Positions 23,614-35,012 of a stretch of 64,000 nt of DNA are shown piece by piece. Position 1 is the first letter of the stretch. Every line of letters starts with the position of its first letter. The notes below the pieces were generated by a model that did no database searches, was not told the origin of the DNA, and saw only the letters and a list, made by a program, of their open reading frames with translations. Origin of the DNA: Capitella teleta. Its lineage: Eukaryota > Annelida > Polychaeta > Capitellidae. The position numbers and the translations under genes are program-made. The DNA lies in the NCBI GenBank assembly GCA_000328365.1, contig KB295062.1, forward strand, positions 297,809 through 361,808, written 5' to 3'.

Positions 23614-25464
23614 TCAATTCGTTGTGTCAATTTCATTCTCGGAAGCAAATTTCTCCAGGAATATCCTCAAACTGCTGATGTCTCCTCTCAACTCCGCCAT
23701 CTCGGCGTCCATCACTTCGGTTTCCTTCTGCCCTTCTTCAGCAAACTCCTCGAGGAAGTCTTTAAATTCGTCCATGTCATCTTTCAATGACGTCACTTGA
23801 TGCGCAAGCGACTGGGTTGGACTGGTGGTTTCTGGTATTTTCCTCGGTTTGTTCTTCGCGTCATCCCACAGACTTGTGCTTTTCCTGTCACCCGTCACCC
23901 ACCCGGGAAGTTTGCTCTTGGTTTTGGTGACCTTTGGCACGTGCTGTGACCTTTCCTTTGGGCGACGTTTGACATCACCCCTGACCCAGTTGGGAAGAGG
24001 GGTAAGGCAGTTCATGTCAGACAAGGAGTCGTTGCTAAGCAGTCTTGAAGGGGGAGACGTCTCAGTGCCTTCATCCTCCTCCTTGACGGTCATCAGTCCT
24101 GGCGTACTGTTTTCATCTTCTTGCAGTGTGTGCAGCCTAGAGTACCATTTTGGGGACACCGTCTTTGCAGTGCGCCCGTACTGGTCTGGTGTATCACAAC
24201 CGATTCCTCCTGACGCTTTGTATAAGATACTCGCTTTGTGATCCAGACGGTGTTCGAGTGCCTTCAAAAGTGGTGTTTGTTTTTTCTTGTTGCGTAACGT
24301 GGCTTTTGCTCCGTGTTTGAGCAACACCTCGATGACAGGGTCCTCTGTGGGTTCCACGTCAATCAAAACTTGTTTGTTATTCCGTATGACCTTGACCTTT
24401 GAATATCCATTCTGACAGGCTAAGTGCAGCGGACTCTCGAGTTTACTGTCCAAGGCGTTGAGTGACTCATCGTGACAGCTGAGAACTTCGATGGTCCACA
24501 GATTCGGCACCTCGCTCATGACCGCCAGGTGGAGAGGCGTTCTTCCTCCTTTATCAACAACGTTTGGTTGACTTCCATGATGCAACAGCAGTTCAACCAT
24601 GTCAGAGTTATCAACATGCAGATGGAGCGGAGTTCGCAGGTTACTGGCTGCGAGGTTCACGCTTGCTCCACTTTCAATCAGCACTCTGGCTGCTTGCGTG
24701 TCTTTGGTCACGTGCAGGGGACTCTGTGAGTTGGCGTTGAGGACGTCAACCCCTTGGTTGACTTGCTCCACCGAGTGAATGAACATTAGGATTGTGTCGA
24801 GACCAGCGCCATACTGCACTGCTAAATGCAGGGGACTGTCTCCCTCGGAGTTCTTCAGGGTCCCACACGCTCCCTTGATGAGCAGCAGTTCGATGACCTC
24901 GTGCTGCTGGGCATTCGTCCAGCCGGTCATCGCGAGGATATCCTTTGACACACAGAAGTGGAGCGCTGTGTTTCCATTCTCATCCTGCACATTGACGTTG
25001 CAACCCTTCACCACGAGATACCCCCCGACTTTCTGAAACCCCTTCTGAACCGCCAGATGCAATGGCCGCCGTCCATCTCGGGCCGAGGCGTTCTTGTCCG
25101 CTCCCGCCTTGACGAGAATTCGGACAACTAGCCAGTGTCCACCGTTGACCGCGTAATGCAAAGGCGTCCAGAGCAGCAGAGACGTCGGCATATCCAGGTC
25201 CAGACTTTTGGAAGCGTTTATCATCTCCTGGGTGACATTTTGCATCCCTCTTTTTGCAGCTAAATGGAAACACGTGAGATTGTCTCGCAAGTGTTTCTCC
25301 TTCCCCTCAAACACAATCTTGTTTACCTCCTGCAGCAAAACCTCTCTGATCAGCGTCTGATCGGTTTTTATCTCCTTAATGATCAACAAAGCCTTCCGCT
25401 CGCTGCTGTGTTCCAATGCTTGCCAGAGCTTCTCCGCGACGTGGAGCGACATTGTTTGTGACAC
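23614..25464 (-). CDS. Ankyrin-repeat protein with C-terminal coiled coil, intronless
   Basis: A single exon of 616 codons. Roughly ten ankyrin repeats fill residues 60-410, marked by TPLHYAVNGGHWLVVRILV, RPLHLAVQKG, TALHFCVSKD, SPLHLAVQYG, SPLHVTKD, TPLHLHVDNSDMVELLL, TPLHLAVMSE and SPLHLACQNG. An acidic and Ser/Pro linker follows (about 450-530), with two similar motifs, LPNWVRGD and LPGWVTGD, 40 residues apart. The last ~70 residues (SLAHQVTSLKDDMDEFKDFL onwards) are heptad-like, predicted coiled coil. Likely a cytosolic or nuclear scaffold; partner unknown. The C-terminal LPxWVxGD pair may be a short binding motif. It sits alone between the EamA-type gene and the secreted EF-hand gene, all on the minus strand. 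Confidence 0.9.
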   Translation of the reverse strand: MSQTMSLHVAEKLWQALEHSSERKALLIIKEIKTDQTLIREVLLQEVNKIVFEGKEKHLRDNLTCFHLAAKRGMQNVTQEMINASKSLDLDMPTSLLLWTPLHYAVNGGHWLVVRILVKAGADKNASARDGRRPLHLAVQKGFQKVGGYLVVKGCNVNVQDENGNTALHFCVSKDILAMTGWTNAQQHEVIELLLIKGACGTLKNSEGDSPLHLAVQYGAGLDTILMFIHSVEQVNQGVDVLNANSQSPLHVTKDTQAARVLIESGASVNLAASNLRTPLHLHVDNSDMVELLLHHGSQPNVVDKGGRTPLHLAVMSEVPNLWTIEVLSCHDESLNALDSKLESPLHLACQNGYSKVKVIRNNKQVLIDVEPTEDPVIEVLLKHGAKATLRNKKKQTPLLKALEHRLDHKASILYKASGGIGCDTPDQYGRTAKTVSPKWYSRLHTLQEDENSTPGLMTVKEEDEGTETSPPSRLLSNDSLSDMNCLTPLPNWVRGDVKRRPKERSQHVPKVTKTKSKLPGWVTGDRKSTSLWDDAKNKPRKIPETTSPTQSLAHQVTSLKDDMDEFKDFLEEFAEEGQKETEVMDAEMAELRGDISSLRIFLEKFASENEIDTTN

Positions 25465-25469
25465 AACTT

Positions 25470-25780
25470 GGCCTGGGCATCCGTTATAGCTCTATGGCCG
25501 TGATTCGTAAAGCATCACCTTGGTTACGACATTGAACATAATTGACACCACCACCTTCTCAGACTTCTAAGTCGGACATTAGATTACAAAGAGGTTGTTT
25601 ATTCTGGCTCTGAATCAAAGTTTTATTTGCGGAGTTTTATTCGCACTCCACACACCCAATAGTACTCCATTCACGTCAGGTCAATTGGTTAAAGCAAATG
25701 TATTGCTCAACATTAATATGTCAATACATTCATTTCCTCTTAGATCGTTTGGTATTATTATGTAAGAATACAAACGTTCA
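25470..25780. other. Intergenic, no gene recognised
   Basis: Spacer between the ankyrin gene start and the 3' end of the secreted EF-hand gene. AATAAA on the minus strand at 25785-25790 could end the latter. Confidence 0.5.
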
Positions 25781-26061
25781 AATCTTTATTATGGTTCTTC
25801 CAGCTTCTAAGTTGCATCACAGTGTATTCATATTCGGCTTTCTTCATTATGTTTCGGGTGCTTTTCATATAGTGGAATTATGATAGAATACAGACAAAAT
25901 TATTTTGAGCTACATCCGGTTTTACAACGGTTATAAATACGTACTTACGTACGTAGTGTCGGATTGTTAACGCCCGATGAGACCACATTCAATGAGGATA
26001 TCTCATTAGCAGAACTGCGACATTGACAAATGTTAACCCCACGCTGGTCTTTTTGCTTTGA

Positions 26062-28156
26062 TTAAACCTCTTCAAACTCGACTGATATTCCATTAATTAT
26101 CGCTGCATCAACTGTGCAAATACACGAACATCTCTTCAGCATGTGTGTACATTTTATCATAATGCGTGCGTTAATTTCACCATGTACTTGGCAGCAACAG
26201 ACGACAAAGTTGACGAGATGTTTGTTCTTTCTCTGTTTTGCATCATAACACAAAGCAAGATCTTTCTGCATGCGGTCTGGTTCAGATCGGGACTGAATTG
26301 TACACAAACAAAACGAACGCTATGGGAACCTATAATGTATATCAATCAGAAGAAACAAAATATGTTATATTCTATTTTATTTGTTCAGTTCATTTTTTGC
26401 TGGCCAGCATATTCTTAAACTCTGAAAATAAAATATATTTGCGCATTAAATTGAGGTATATGCAGATTTAAAGCATGCATGTTTGTAAGGATAATTACGG
26501 TAATTAGAGGCAGCACAAATTTGGAAACATATCAAGTTATATTCATTCTCTAACAGAAACACAACATGGTGCAATTTCAGAGATAATTACTTATTGAAGA
26601 TATAATAAAAACGACATTGAACGTGAAAGCAAAACAAATCACAGGTTAATTAGAGCTCAACACGTGTCGGTAGTACTCTCTTATAAACCACACGCACAAA
26701 TTGTGATTTCATAACAACGAAAATGTTGTTCATAATTATTAATTAGCCTAATTACCTATGAAATCGATACGTCCATCGAGGTCAGTGTCAGAACCAGCGA
26801 TCATTTCCTTGATTCTCTCCTTTGACAGGTTTTCGCCCAAACTGTTCATGATGGAATACATTTCATCCGCGCTCACAAAACCAGATGAGTCTTTATCGAA
26901 CACCTGTACGACGAATAATACACGGTCAGGTTCAAATTGAGATTATTTTCAGGTTCGATGATACGAAATAATAAACGTGGTTTATACTTGGAATGCCTGC
27001 GTCATCTCATCGTCGAGGTCAGACGTCTCCATCTTGACCTCCATCATATCCTCGAATTCCTCAAAATCTATTGTTCCATCGTCTGCAAGGAAAATTCGAT
27101 TTTTTAATATATATTTTCTTTCCTTCCTCGGAGAAGGCGGTGGATTATGATGCAAGAATCAAAGTAGCCTGGGGTACTGACCATCGGCGTCCACCTCGGC
27201 TATAGTTTCTTCCAGTTCTTGAATAGATGGGTGGCGTCCTAGAGAGTGCATCAGTTGACCCAGTTCTTGTTTGGAGATGTGGCCATCGTTATCTTTGTCG
27301 AACAAGCGAAATGATTCTTCGAATCCTAGGATTATGGGCGATAAATGACGGTTTAAAAGGCGTCTCTCACACTTACGGTTTGCTCGACATTGATGGCACT
27401 CGGCTTTCTCGTCAAACCACGATTCTGCGAACACGTTTGGAAATTGTGATTGTGTTAAAATAGTTGCCGTGGTGATGTTTCCAGTCTGCGAATGTTTTAT
27501 ATTTAATCGAATTCCATCGAGACCGTAAAATTGCGGTTGACATTAATTATTTCTACAGACTATAATTGGTAACTTAGCTTAATTTGCTTATTTCTTTGTT
27601 GACACAGTCTAAATTTGTGACCGATTTAGTTAGATCTTATCTCGTATGCATAATTATAATTATTCTAATCTGTAATTGAACTGAAAGTAAACTTAGTTTA
27701 CAACTCCATAAAAAAAAAAAAAAAAAACCAAACTAAAATTCATAAGGTTTACAGCAGATTAACACGATGGTTGCGGACTACGATTGCAAGGGAAATTGTT
27801 GGTCGTGAGTCTTGGTTTAAGAAAATTTTAAACTGAGCAACAGAGCACCAAAAAAATTTATAGATTGCAGGAGTTCAGAATTGAGTTGCGAGGATTTTAA
27901 CTTTTACGAACCTGACCGTCGATGCATCGACGGTCAGGTTGCTGCGACGCGTCGGTGACAGATCATAGGCCTTTAGCTGCTTTTAAAGAGGACCTCTGTT
28001 CATTTCGGAACCTTTTTAGAACGATTCTGTGGGCTTTTGTGAGTGACAAGAGACCATTTTCGAACAATTCGATCACCTAGGAATATTATTCCAGACAAAT
28101 CAAGATACGACTTTAATTCCTGCTCAGGCAGAATAGCTTGAAACGAGATGCATGCG

Positions 28157-28198
<42 letters not shown>

Positions 28199-28558
28199 GA
28201 TGCGTCCTCTATCATCTGTTACTAGTTCAAAACAATCAGAGGTCCTCTTTAAGTGTAAATTGAAAACGCATATTTTTACTCAGGCTTTCTTTAAATCTTG
28301 CTTTTGTGTGCCATGTTTTATACTCTCTATCTGTTTTTATTGCGTTTTAAAGCGTTTTAAGCACTTTTTTGTTGATTTGACGCTTTTTATAAAATAAAAT
28401 ATGATTTATTATAAATTAATTAAATTTTGAATGCTAATTTGAAATAAGATTTTCCAGAAAATAAACTCACCGAGAGATTCCTTTGAATCCAAAGTTTGTT
28501 CAGCATTCACAACAATTATGACTAAAACACAACACACTAACTCGGGACCAAATGCCAT
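26062..28558 (-). CDS. Secreted calmodulin-like protein with signal peptide
   Basis: Six exons with agreeing phases: 28471-28558, 27377-27424, 27182-27325, 26988-27082, 26756-26903, 26062-26081; 180 residues. Residues 1-20 ([20 protein letters not shown]) look like a cleavable signal peptide. A short linker with two Cys (CHQC) leads into four EF-hands with loops [36 protein letters not shown] and [12 protein letters not shown]. The 144-nt third exon is the same size as in the cytosolic calmodulins of this window, showing common descent. The first three loops are canonical; the fourth ends in Val instead of Glu in the chosen model. The last 20-base exon is small and chosen by phase, so the extreme C-terminus is uncertain. 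Expected to act in the secretory pathway or outside the cell, where calmodulin-like proteins are rare. Intron 1 holds a 32-bp palindrome and LINE-like tails. Confidence 0.75.
27909..27940. repeat. Perfect 32-bp palindrome
   Basis: AACCTGACCGTCGATG is followed directly by its exact reverse complement, with no spacer. It is GC-rich within AT-rich intron sequence and would form a perfect cruciform or hairpin. Confidence 0.95.
27983..28400. mobile_element. Two LINE-like tails in inverted arrangement
   Basis: CAGAGGTCCTCTTTAA occurs at 28234-28249 on the plus strand and as its reverse complement at 27983-27998, either side of a long poly-T run (about 28160-28196). The plus-strand side reads [15 protein letters not shown], similar to the C-terminal LKTHLF motif of several LINE polymerases. 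Probably two short truncated copies facing opposite ways. Confidence 0.35.
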
Positions 28559-28569
28559 GCTGATTAACT

Positions 28570-29125
28570 GGAGTGTGCCTGCCTGTCCTGTCTGAGTGAC
28601 GAAATGGAAAGGAAACGTCTCCACACACAAAGACACATCATGCTTATCTCAACACGTGTTCATGATGGCTTCAAACGGATCTCTATTTTATGCGAATACG
28701 TGAAACTAGATCCTTGATCAGACACCTCATACACAGGAAACATGAATTGCCTTCGAGGTGATCGACGCTTGAGTTATTGGATAAACCAGGCACGCGTGTT
28801 GCTATGCACATGATTGAAATCATTGTATTTCGTGTGCATATCTTATTTTTCTCCGAATACTTTAAAAGTGACCGTTGTGTGTTTAACGCAGGTCTTGATC
28901 TCTCATGGAAACACCCTGACTGACCGCTGGTCATTTGCCCATTTAGAATTGGGGTGCTTGGTGCTGGCCAGATGGGGCTTTACCTGGTACCCTTGCGTGG
29001 GTATAGAGTGTTTAGCTCCTGCTTATCTCCTCGAGCAACAGGGATTTGAGTTGTTTTCGGAATGCCGAGATTTGCATACACGGTTATATTGGCAACGAAT
29101 GAAAATCGAGTTGTGAGAGAAACAA
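28570..29125. other. Intergenic, no gene recognised
   Basis: Spacer between the secreted EF-hand gene start and the 3' end of the glutamate-receptor-domain gene. Both genes are on the minus strand. Confidence 0.5.
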
Positions 29126-29127
29126 TA

Positions 29128-29133
29128 TTTATT
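29128..29133 (-). terminator. Poly-A signal of the receptor-domain gene
   Basis: AATAAA on the minus strand about 45 bases past the stop codon. Confidence 0.55.
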
Positions 29134-29178
29134 AACGAATAACTGTGATGTAAACGCAGCATGAGAGATTCAGCAGAA

Positions 29179-32100
29179 TTACAACCCACTGATCATTGCC
29201 ATAGTAACCAGCATCCAACTAACTGTTATCATCTTCGAACTTGAGCTGAGACTGGGGACGATTTCTCTCGGTGCCTCGGTGTTGGCCTGCCGATGTGGCA
29301 CGCACCTCTTGTCACCATGTTCTTCATAGCAAAGGTCATTGCCCCACCACTTCTGAGACAACACGGAGAGCTCATGCTCTTGAAATGTATTGCTTGTGGC
29401 ATTGTCCAGCTGCGCGAAGTTCGTAAAGTTTTTATGAACCGCGAAAGCATAGTCTCGAACGACATCTGCGCCGTACGCCCTCTGCATCCAGCAATCCGTG
29501 CGGTTAGCCATTACCCACAATGCAGTGGCGCTGTCCAGAATGAACGCCAGATTCGGGTCCTGGCTTACTCCGCGCACGCCATCGCTGTTGCTTTGTGTGA
29601 GGAGGGAGATGTTTGTGGCTATGTGATTCATCAGGGGGTTGCTAGAGGCTTTCATCTGGACGAGGATGGGGTTGTTCTCTTCTATGGAGAACCGCATACT
29701 GCCGTCGTTGACCAGGTCCTCGAGGTTGTTGTTGATAGTGCGATGGCACTGGAAGATGGCTGTCATGTAGGTATGCATGAACGGCTTTGTGAACTGCACC
29801 GACTGTTTGCGATCTTCGGTTATGGCGATCGGTGCTGCGGCGATATCAATCTCCTGTGTGAATACACTTGCGTTAAGCATAAATGCACAGGTATAATATT
29901 ATGTTATAATATTGGAGAATCTTTGGCGGTGGAAATAAGATGTTTTTCGTTTGAAATCGGTTGCTTCAACTTTACCTATCTATGCTCATGGAAGCCTCTA
30001 AGTTGGTTATTAATGGTCAACACGAGTAAACAAAGGCAATTTTAGGCCTTGGTTAGGGCACAAAACATATATATTGTATTTTCTGGGCCATTTGCGGCTT
30101 CAAAATGAGATAGATAAATAGTTGAGTTTGGGGGTGATATGACGTCACGAGTCCCCACTATAAATGCTAGGATTTTAACGCTTTTTATTGACGAACTCAC
30201 AATTACATTTACTGCTGAAGAAATCAATGAATTTACTCAATTACGACTTTAATACTTGTAACACACAGTTGATTGGGTCGGTAATCTCAACACATAAACA
30301 TAATCTTAATGCTATAATCGGTCAGCTGAGAATAAGGTAATATTGAGTCGAACAATCGGCCACACATAGACACATAAATTGGCAAAAATACTCAATTTTA
30401 TTGTTTTTTAATATGTTTTTATTGTTAAAATGAGTAAGAATCAGTCGATTCAAACGTCTTGTGATAAGTCATTAACCCTATAATTCATGATATCAAAATT
30501 TATCATCATTTTTCGACTCCAAGTGAGGAAGCTGAATTGTTTGTGTTGACCCGTTACCAAGCAACCTTTTATGGCGGGAATTCCGGTTATGACGTCATTT
30601 GAAGCTCCATCCCCTAACGGCAAATATGTGAACCAAACCGATTTGGCGGGAGAAATAGAACCACTGAATATGCGCTGTTCGTGTCTCTTTTATACCACGT
30701 ACACGATATCAGGTAATTATTATTTTGTGCTGGAATTATGAATTAGATTTTTAGAGTGTACAATTCGTAAATTTGGCGTCATCTCGGGCATTATGCTTGA
30801 TCTTTAAGCCATATCTACAATGCGGTCTATTCGATATCCGTTAATTCACAAAATGTAATTTCCTGTGTTCTACTGTACGCTCTGTGCGCAGAGTAAATGT
30901 CGCCCTCCGTACTTGACATATACAACACCAGGTGAATTCTTGTCACGTACAAACCTTGTTTGCGAGTTTCTTGATGATTTCGTTCCAAGGTCCTTCAGTT
31001 CCATTGACCGTCTCGATGGTGAATTTCCACCCGAGTTGTGTCATCACTCTTTCGAGGAGGTCCTTCACGAACCCTGAGTACTCTCCATCCGATTCCTGGA
31101 CCATATATGGAGCAACCTGAAAACGCACACACAAACACTGTGCAATGAAATACGTTTTGGATCTGTTTTTGTCTACCAATGTGCATGTACGAGAGATATG
31201 TTTATTTATTGTAACGTTGGATGCTCACCAGGATTGTTCCCACTTTGAGCGTTTTCTCTGGTTGTGGAGGAGGCGAACTTGCGATGCTCTCAGGGAAGGT
31301 CACAGTTTCAGGATCTATTGATTCATCATCATAATCATAATAATCCCCATCACCGTATGACGCACTCTCTTCTGCAAATTATATTACAAGCATTGTTATA
31401 TATATATTATTACATCTTAATTGTCTGAAATTATAAAACTCAGATGACATAATTTTCAATGAAAGTTTCTAAATGTAATTGAAATCCTGCAATTAAATGC
31501 AAACATGAAATGAGTAATGATTTTGAAACGTAGAACGAGAAGGTATCTTAATATTATTACAAAATGAGATGGTTAATCGGTTATGGTCATGTACAATCAG
31601 TATAGTGCGAACAAAGAATGTACATAACGAAAAGATCATCATGTTGGTCATTTCGTCATCACTTACGACACCGTCTATTCGAGGTCGTTAAAAATCATTG
31701 CTATCCGAAGTGAATCGCTAGTAAATAGAAGTAGTCATTATGCAACCACAGAACAGATTCACTGTCGTGAAATCAAATATGTCATTTTAATGCCTCATCA
31801 ACACTGCCTCCACAGGCAAAGGGAGAAATGTACATTTCGCCAGCAGGCCATTCCGTAGTATAAAAGCCCTAAAGGGTCAGGATGATGTGTACACGAATGA
31901 CAGATACAGGGTCTGCTTGGAAACAGAACACCCATTGCCGAACAAGGAAGACGAGTTGTGAACTTCTATCCCCGCAACTCGTGATATATATGTATATATA
32001 ACATTATACGAACATTTGGACTAACGCAACTTGCTGTCATGTGAATAAAGCTCCAGAGTCGCAAAGTCCACGCTGTATCGCACTATCAGCCACTATGCTC

Positions 32101-32738
32101 TGTCGTAATTCAAAACCAAAAGCCACAATTCATAATTTTCAATTAAATACTCTGTATCATATTGTGTGCTAGTAGTGCATTGTTTATATGTTCAGTGGTA
32201 TTCAGTATCATTATATATGTGAGTATTTCTCAGAATACTTTCATTCACGATGTAAAAGAGTTGCGGCTTTCAGCACAGGATCAGATTAGAACATTGTTCA
32301 GATGTGGTTCCCAATCTCTGTCTTTCAATAATACTAAACGTTGTCAAGTGCCACGAATGTGGTGCGAACAGCCTCAAAATCTTACGGCAGAAATTGTACT
32401 TCTTATTAGGTTGAATTCTATGAACATCACATAACTAGTAACCCAGACAAAGTTAGCAAGTACCTAGAAATAACTGTGAGTTTTTTCATCTATTATGTCC
32501 ACAATCGCAAGGGGATTTTTATTGCTTCATTGTTTAACTTAGAGTACGTAAATTTATCTCAAGATATATTCTGAGAAAAATCCTTGTTTGACCCGAGTTT
32601 TAAAATACCCCAATTATATGAAATTGACAGCTATGAGAAGTGAACCTTACCAGGGTTTGGCTCGTGTCCGTCCGAATGTATCAACGAGGGAAAATTTGCT
32701 AAGAAGCAAAACAGAAAGAAATGCTTCCCGAAATCCAT
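29179..32738 (-). CDS. Channel-less ionotropic-glutamate-receptor ligand-binding domain, probably GPI-anchored
   Basis: Four exons with agreeing phases: 32651-32738, 31229-31371, 30955-31116, 29179-29853; 355 residues. Seen: signal peptide 1-22; acidic Asp/Tyr linker; S1 lobe from TLKVGTILVAPYM (about 70) through EIDIAAAPIAITEDRKQSVQ to FTKPFM (157). NLEDLVNDGSMRF (174 on), the start of the S2 lobe, follows after only 16 residues. In channel receptors about 110 residues with M1, pore loop, M2 and M3 lie there. The stretch is one uninterrupted exon, so no pore can be spliced in. S2 ends with LSVLSQKWWG as in the family, but no M4 receptor helix follows; instead a Ser cluster and a short hydrophobic end (MITVSWMLVTMAMISGL), a GPI-type signal. 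Ligand residues kept: Pro139, Arg146, Ser183 and Asp238; the Thr two after the Pro is Ala. Five NxS/T sequons. Inferred: outer-surface amino-acid-binding protein without channel activity. Poly-A signal at 29128-29133. Confidence 0.85.
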
Positions 32739-32837
32739 ATTGTTTGTGCACTTGAAATTTTTTCTCCGAACAACACTCTGACCACGTGACTGGCTGAATG
32801 AGGTATCGAGTTTCAACCAAGGTCTAGTTTTGTTGTT

Positions 32838-32875
<38 letters not shown>
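32838..32875. repeat. Poly-T run
   Basis: More than 35 consecutive T, interrupted only by a preceding GTTGTTG, about 100 bases upstream of the receptor-domain start codon. Confidence 0.9.
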
Positions 32876-32876
<1 letters not shown>

Positions 32877-32879
32877 TTC

Positions 32880-34925
32880 TTTTCTTTCTTCTTTTTCTTC
32901 TTATAAATGTGCAAACTCATTTGCGAAAATAAATGATATATATATATTAAAGCTTCTTGGTTTCGACTGATGTACTTATGATACCCTTCCCCAATTCAGC
33001 AGTGCACTGATAGGGTTAATGAATGTCATATGAATAACCATTATAATTCACTTATAATAATTAATGCAAGTTGAAGTCCCATAATAACGGATAAATCGAC
33101 CACATGGCTTTAATTAATATGAAATACATAATAGATGTGTAGTCAAGTACAATTTTGTCTGCATGCAACAGAACCCATTCGTGCGTACATGTATCATGGT
33201 TAAATAAGGAATGATAAGAAGCCCAGAGGAAGGAATTTCTTATAGCAAGTCGCACATACGTACAGAGGAATATTTTAAATCACAGGCTACAATATCTTAC
33301 TAAATATTATTTATTTTTTATTTATTTTTATTTATTTTTCTTGACTGTATCCTTGTTTTATTTTCCTCTTCTGTTCTGTTTTCTTGTTCTCTCATATATC
33401 AAAAATTGCATAAGATTATTTGCGAATAAAATGCAATAAATTTATAACAATAATTACCTTTATTTCTTCAACGCATAAATCCCATAAAATAATGCTTCAG
33501 GTAACAAAACGAGATAAAGCAATTACAACAATAAAACATGAAATACATAAAATAGCTCACCAAACATAAACTGATCGAAATAAATAATCCTTCAAATATT
33601 TATTAAAATCACCATAATTTTCAAAGAATCGTGAATTTGCGGGTAGTTTGTTCCATTCTCGTAGCCCAGAAACGAAGAGAGCCTAAACCTTTAACAACTA
33701 AACAATTAAATTCATTCATTAATGATTAATCCACCCTGTATTAATAATATATGTGTAAAGATAATAATGATTATGTTGAAGGTCGTGGCCGTCATCGGAG
33801 CCTTGAATCATCCTTAGGGGGTGATGACCTTCACAACCTGACACGACTCTCTAATTCTCAACCCTTTCAGTGATCGATGCAAATAGTTGAATACTAGATG
33901 TATATAGGACTGTCTGCCAGTGTAGCTGCTCCTAACAACGAAATCGTTATTCGCTCGTGAAAAATGCATGTCCACCTCGCCGCCCAGTTTTCACCTGAAT
34001 GCACACTGCTAAGCACCGTTCCACACAGGTGTACATACAACGTCGCGCTGAGGCTTCGTTCTGATCTGATGTCTGAAGCAACATGGCTGATTCACGCTTC
34101 ACCGATCTGGTCAGTCTGTGCTTAATCGATCTTTCATTTGCATTATTCCTTTCTATGCAACTTGTTTTATCATTTTTGTTACTTTATTTAGATTGTATTG
34201 GCCTTCGTATTGGGGTTTATATTGCGAGTCAATATCATTGGTTTCCCCATAATATTATACATTGTAAATAGGGCCCCCAATGCTATGATATATGAACCCG
34301 TTGCTTCTCACCAATATATTATAAAGATGAGTGTCAATATCATTTAGCCTGTATACTGTTCTAGTATTTATCGAACCGGGATGATAAGTTAGTGATAGGT
34401 TAGTCGAATTGTAATAATATATGTTGTAACTGGAATTCGATTTTTTCCCAATTCATGTACATGCAATGCTCATGATGTTTTCACCTGCAATGATCGGTTA
34501 ACTTTCAATAATAATATATTATTTATTTCGCATATACATGCCATATGACAAAGAAAGAAAGAAATAATTATATAACAACTAAAATTTATTGCTGGGTGTT
34601 AAACATGTGAAAAAAACTATGGCGGGATCCTCCCCCCCACCTGGACTAAAAACTCACAACACCAAAAAGCAAAATAATTCTCTCTTCTCTTAGTAGCATA
34701 AAATGCCGCGGTAGTTATTATAGTCATTCAGAGATTTTTTCGTGTTCCTGGGAATGTGAATCACAACAGAGTAGAGCATGGGAGTTGGAGTGGTTCCAGT
34801 CCGAATCATTCCCGTTAATAGTTCAGCTATTGCCTGGTGCAGAGCATGGCCACCGTCTTGGCTTCTTTAACCTCGAAATCCTGAAACAACTAAGCTTATG
34901 TAGTCCGAGGAGGTAAGCAGGAGTT
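32880..34925. other. No firm gene recognised
   Basis: AT-rich spacer. At 34083-34109 an ATG reads MADSRFTDL and stops at a good donor (CTG|GTCAGT) in phase 0, which could be a further first exon for the plus-strand calmodulin-family gene 4 kb downstream; this is only a possibility. Confidence 0.3.
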
Positions 34926-34929
34926 ACCC

Positions 34930-35012
34930 AAGTGACTGGCTTCGAACCTCCAGCGGCCAGCGCCAAGCCCTTTCGAGGCGAGCACGCTTACCAATCGGCC
35001 ACAACCTCTTCG
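34930..35012 (-). mobile_element. Second tRNA-derived SINE head or tRNA relic
   Basis: On the minus strand an A-box-like TGGCCGATTGG (34991-35001) lies 43 bases before a perfect B box GGTTCGAAGCC (34938-34948), a spacing typical of RNA polymerase III promoters in long-variable-arm tRNAs. The sequence differs from the other SINE in this window. Full tRNA folding was not confirmed, so a tRNA-derived SINE is the likelier reading. Confidence 0.45.

Noticed and set aside
29293-30045. 250-codon plus-strand open frame opposite the receptor-domain exon
   Set aside because: Antisense shadow of the S1-S2 exon; it has no recognisable domain.
30955-31116. Bacterial contamination as source of the periplasmic-type binding domain
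   Set aside because: The gene has four exons with consensus GT-AG introns and animal-type S1 and S2 motifs, so it belongs to the host genome.
31780-32110. TATA box (GTATAAAAG near 31858) and AATAAA near 32043 in intron 1 of the receptor-domain gene, resembling an LTR
   Set aside because: No TG...CA boundaries or target duplication could be fixed and no second copy was seen in the window.
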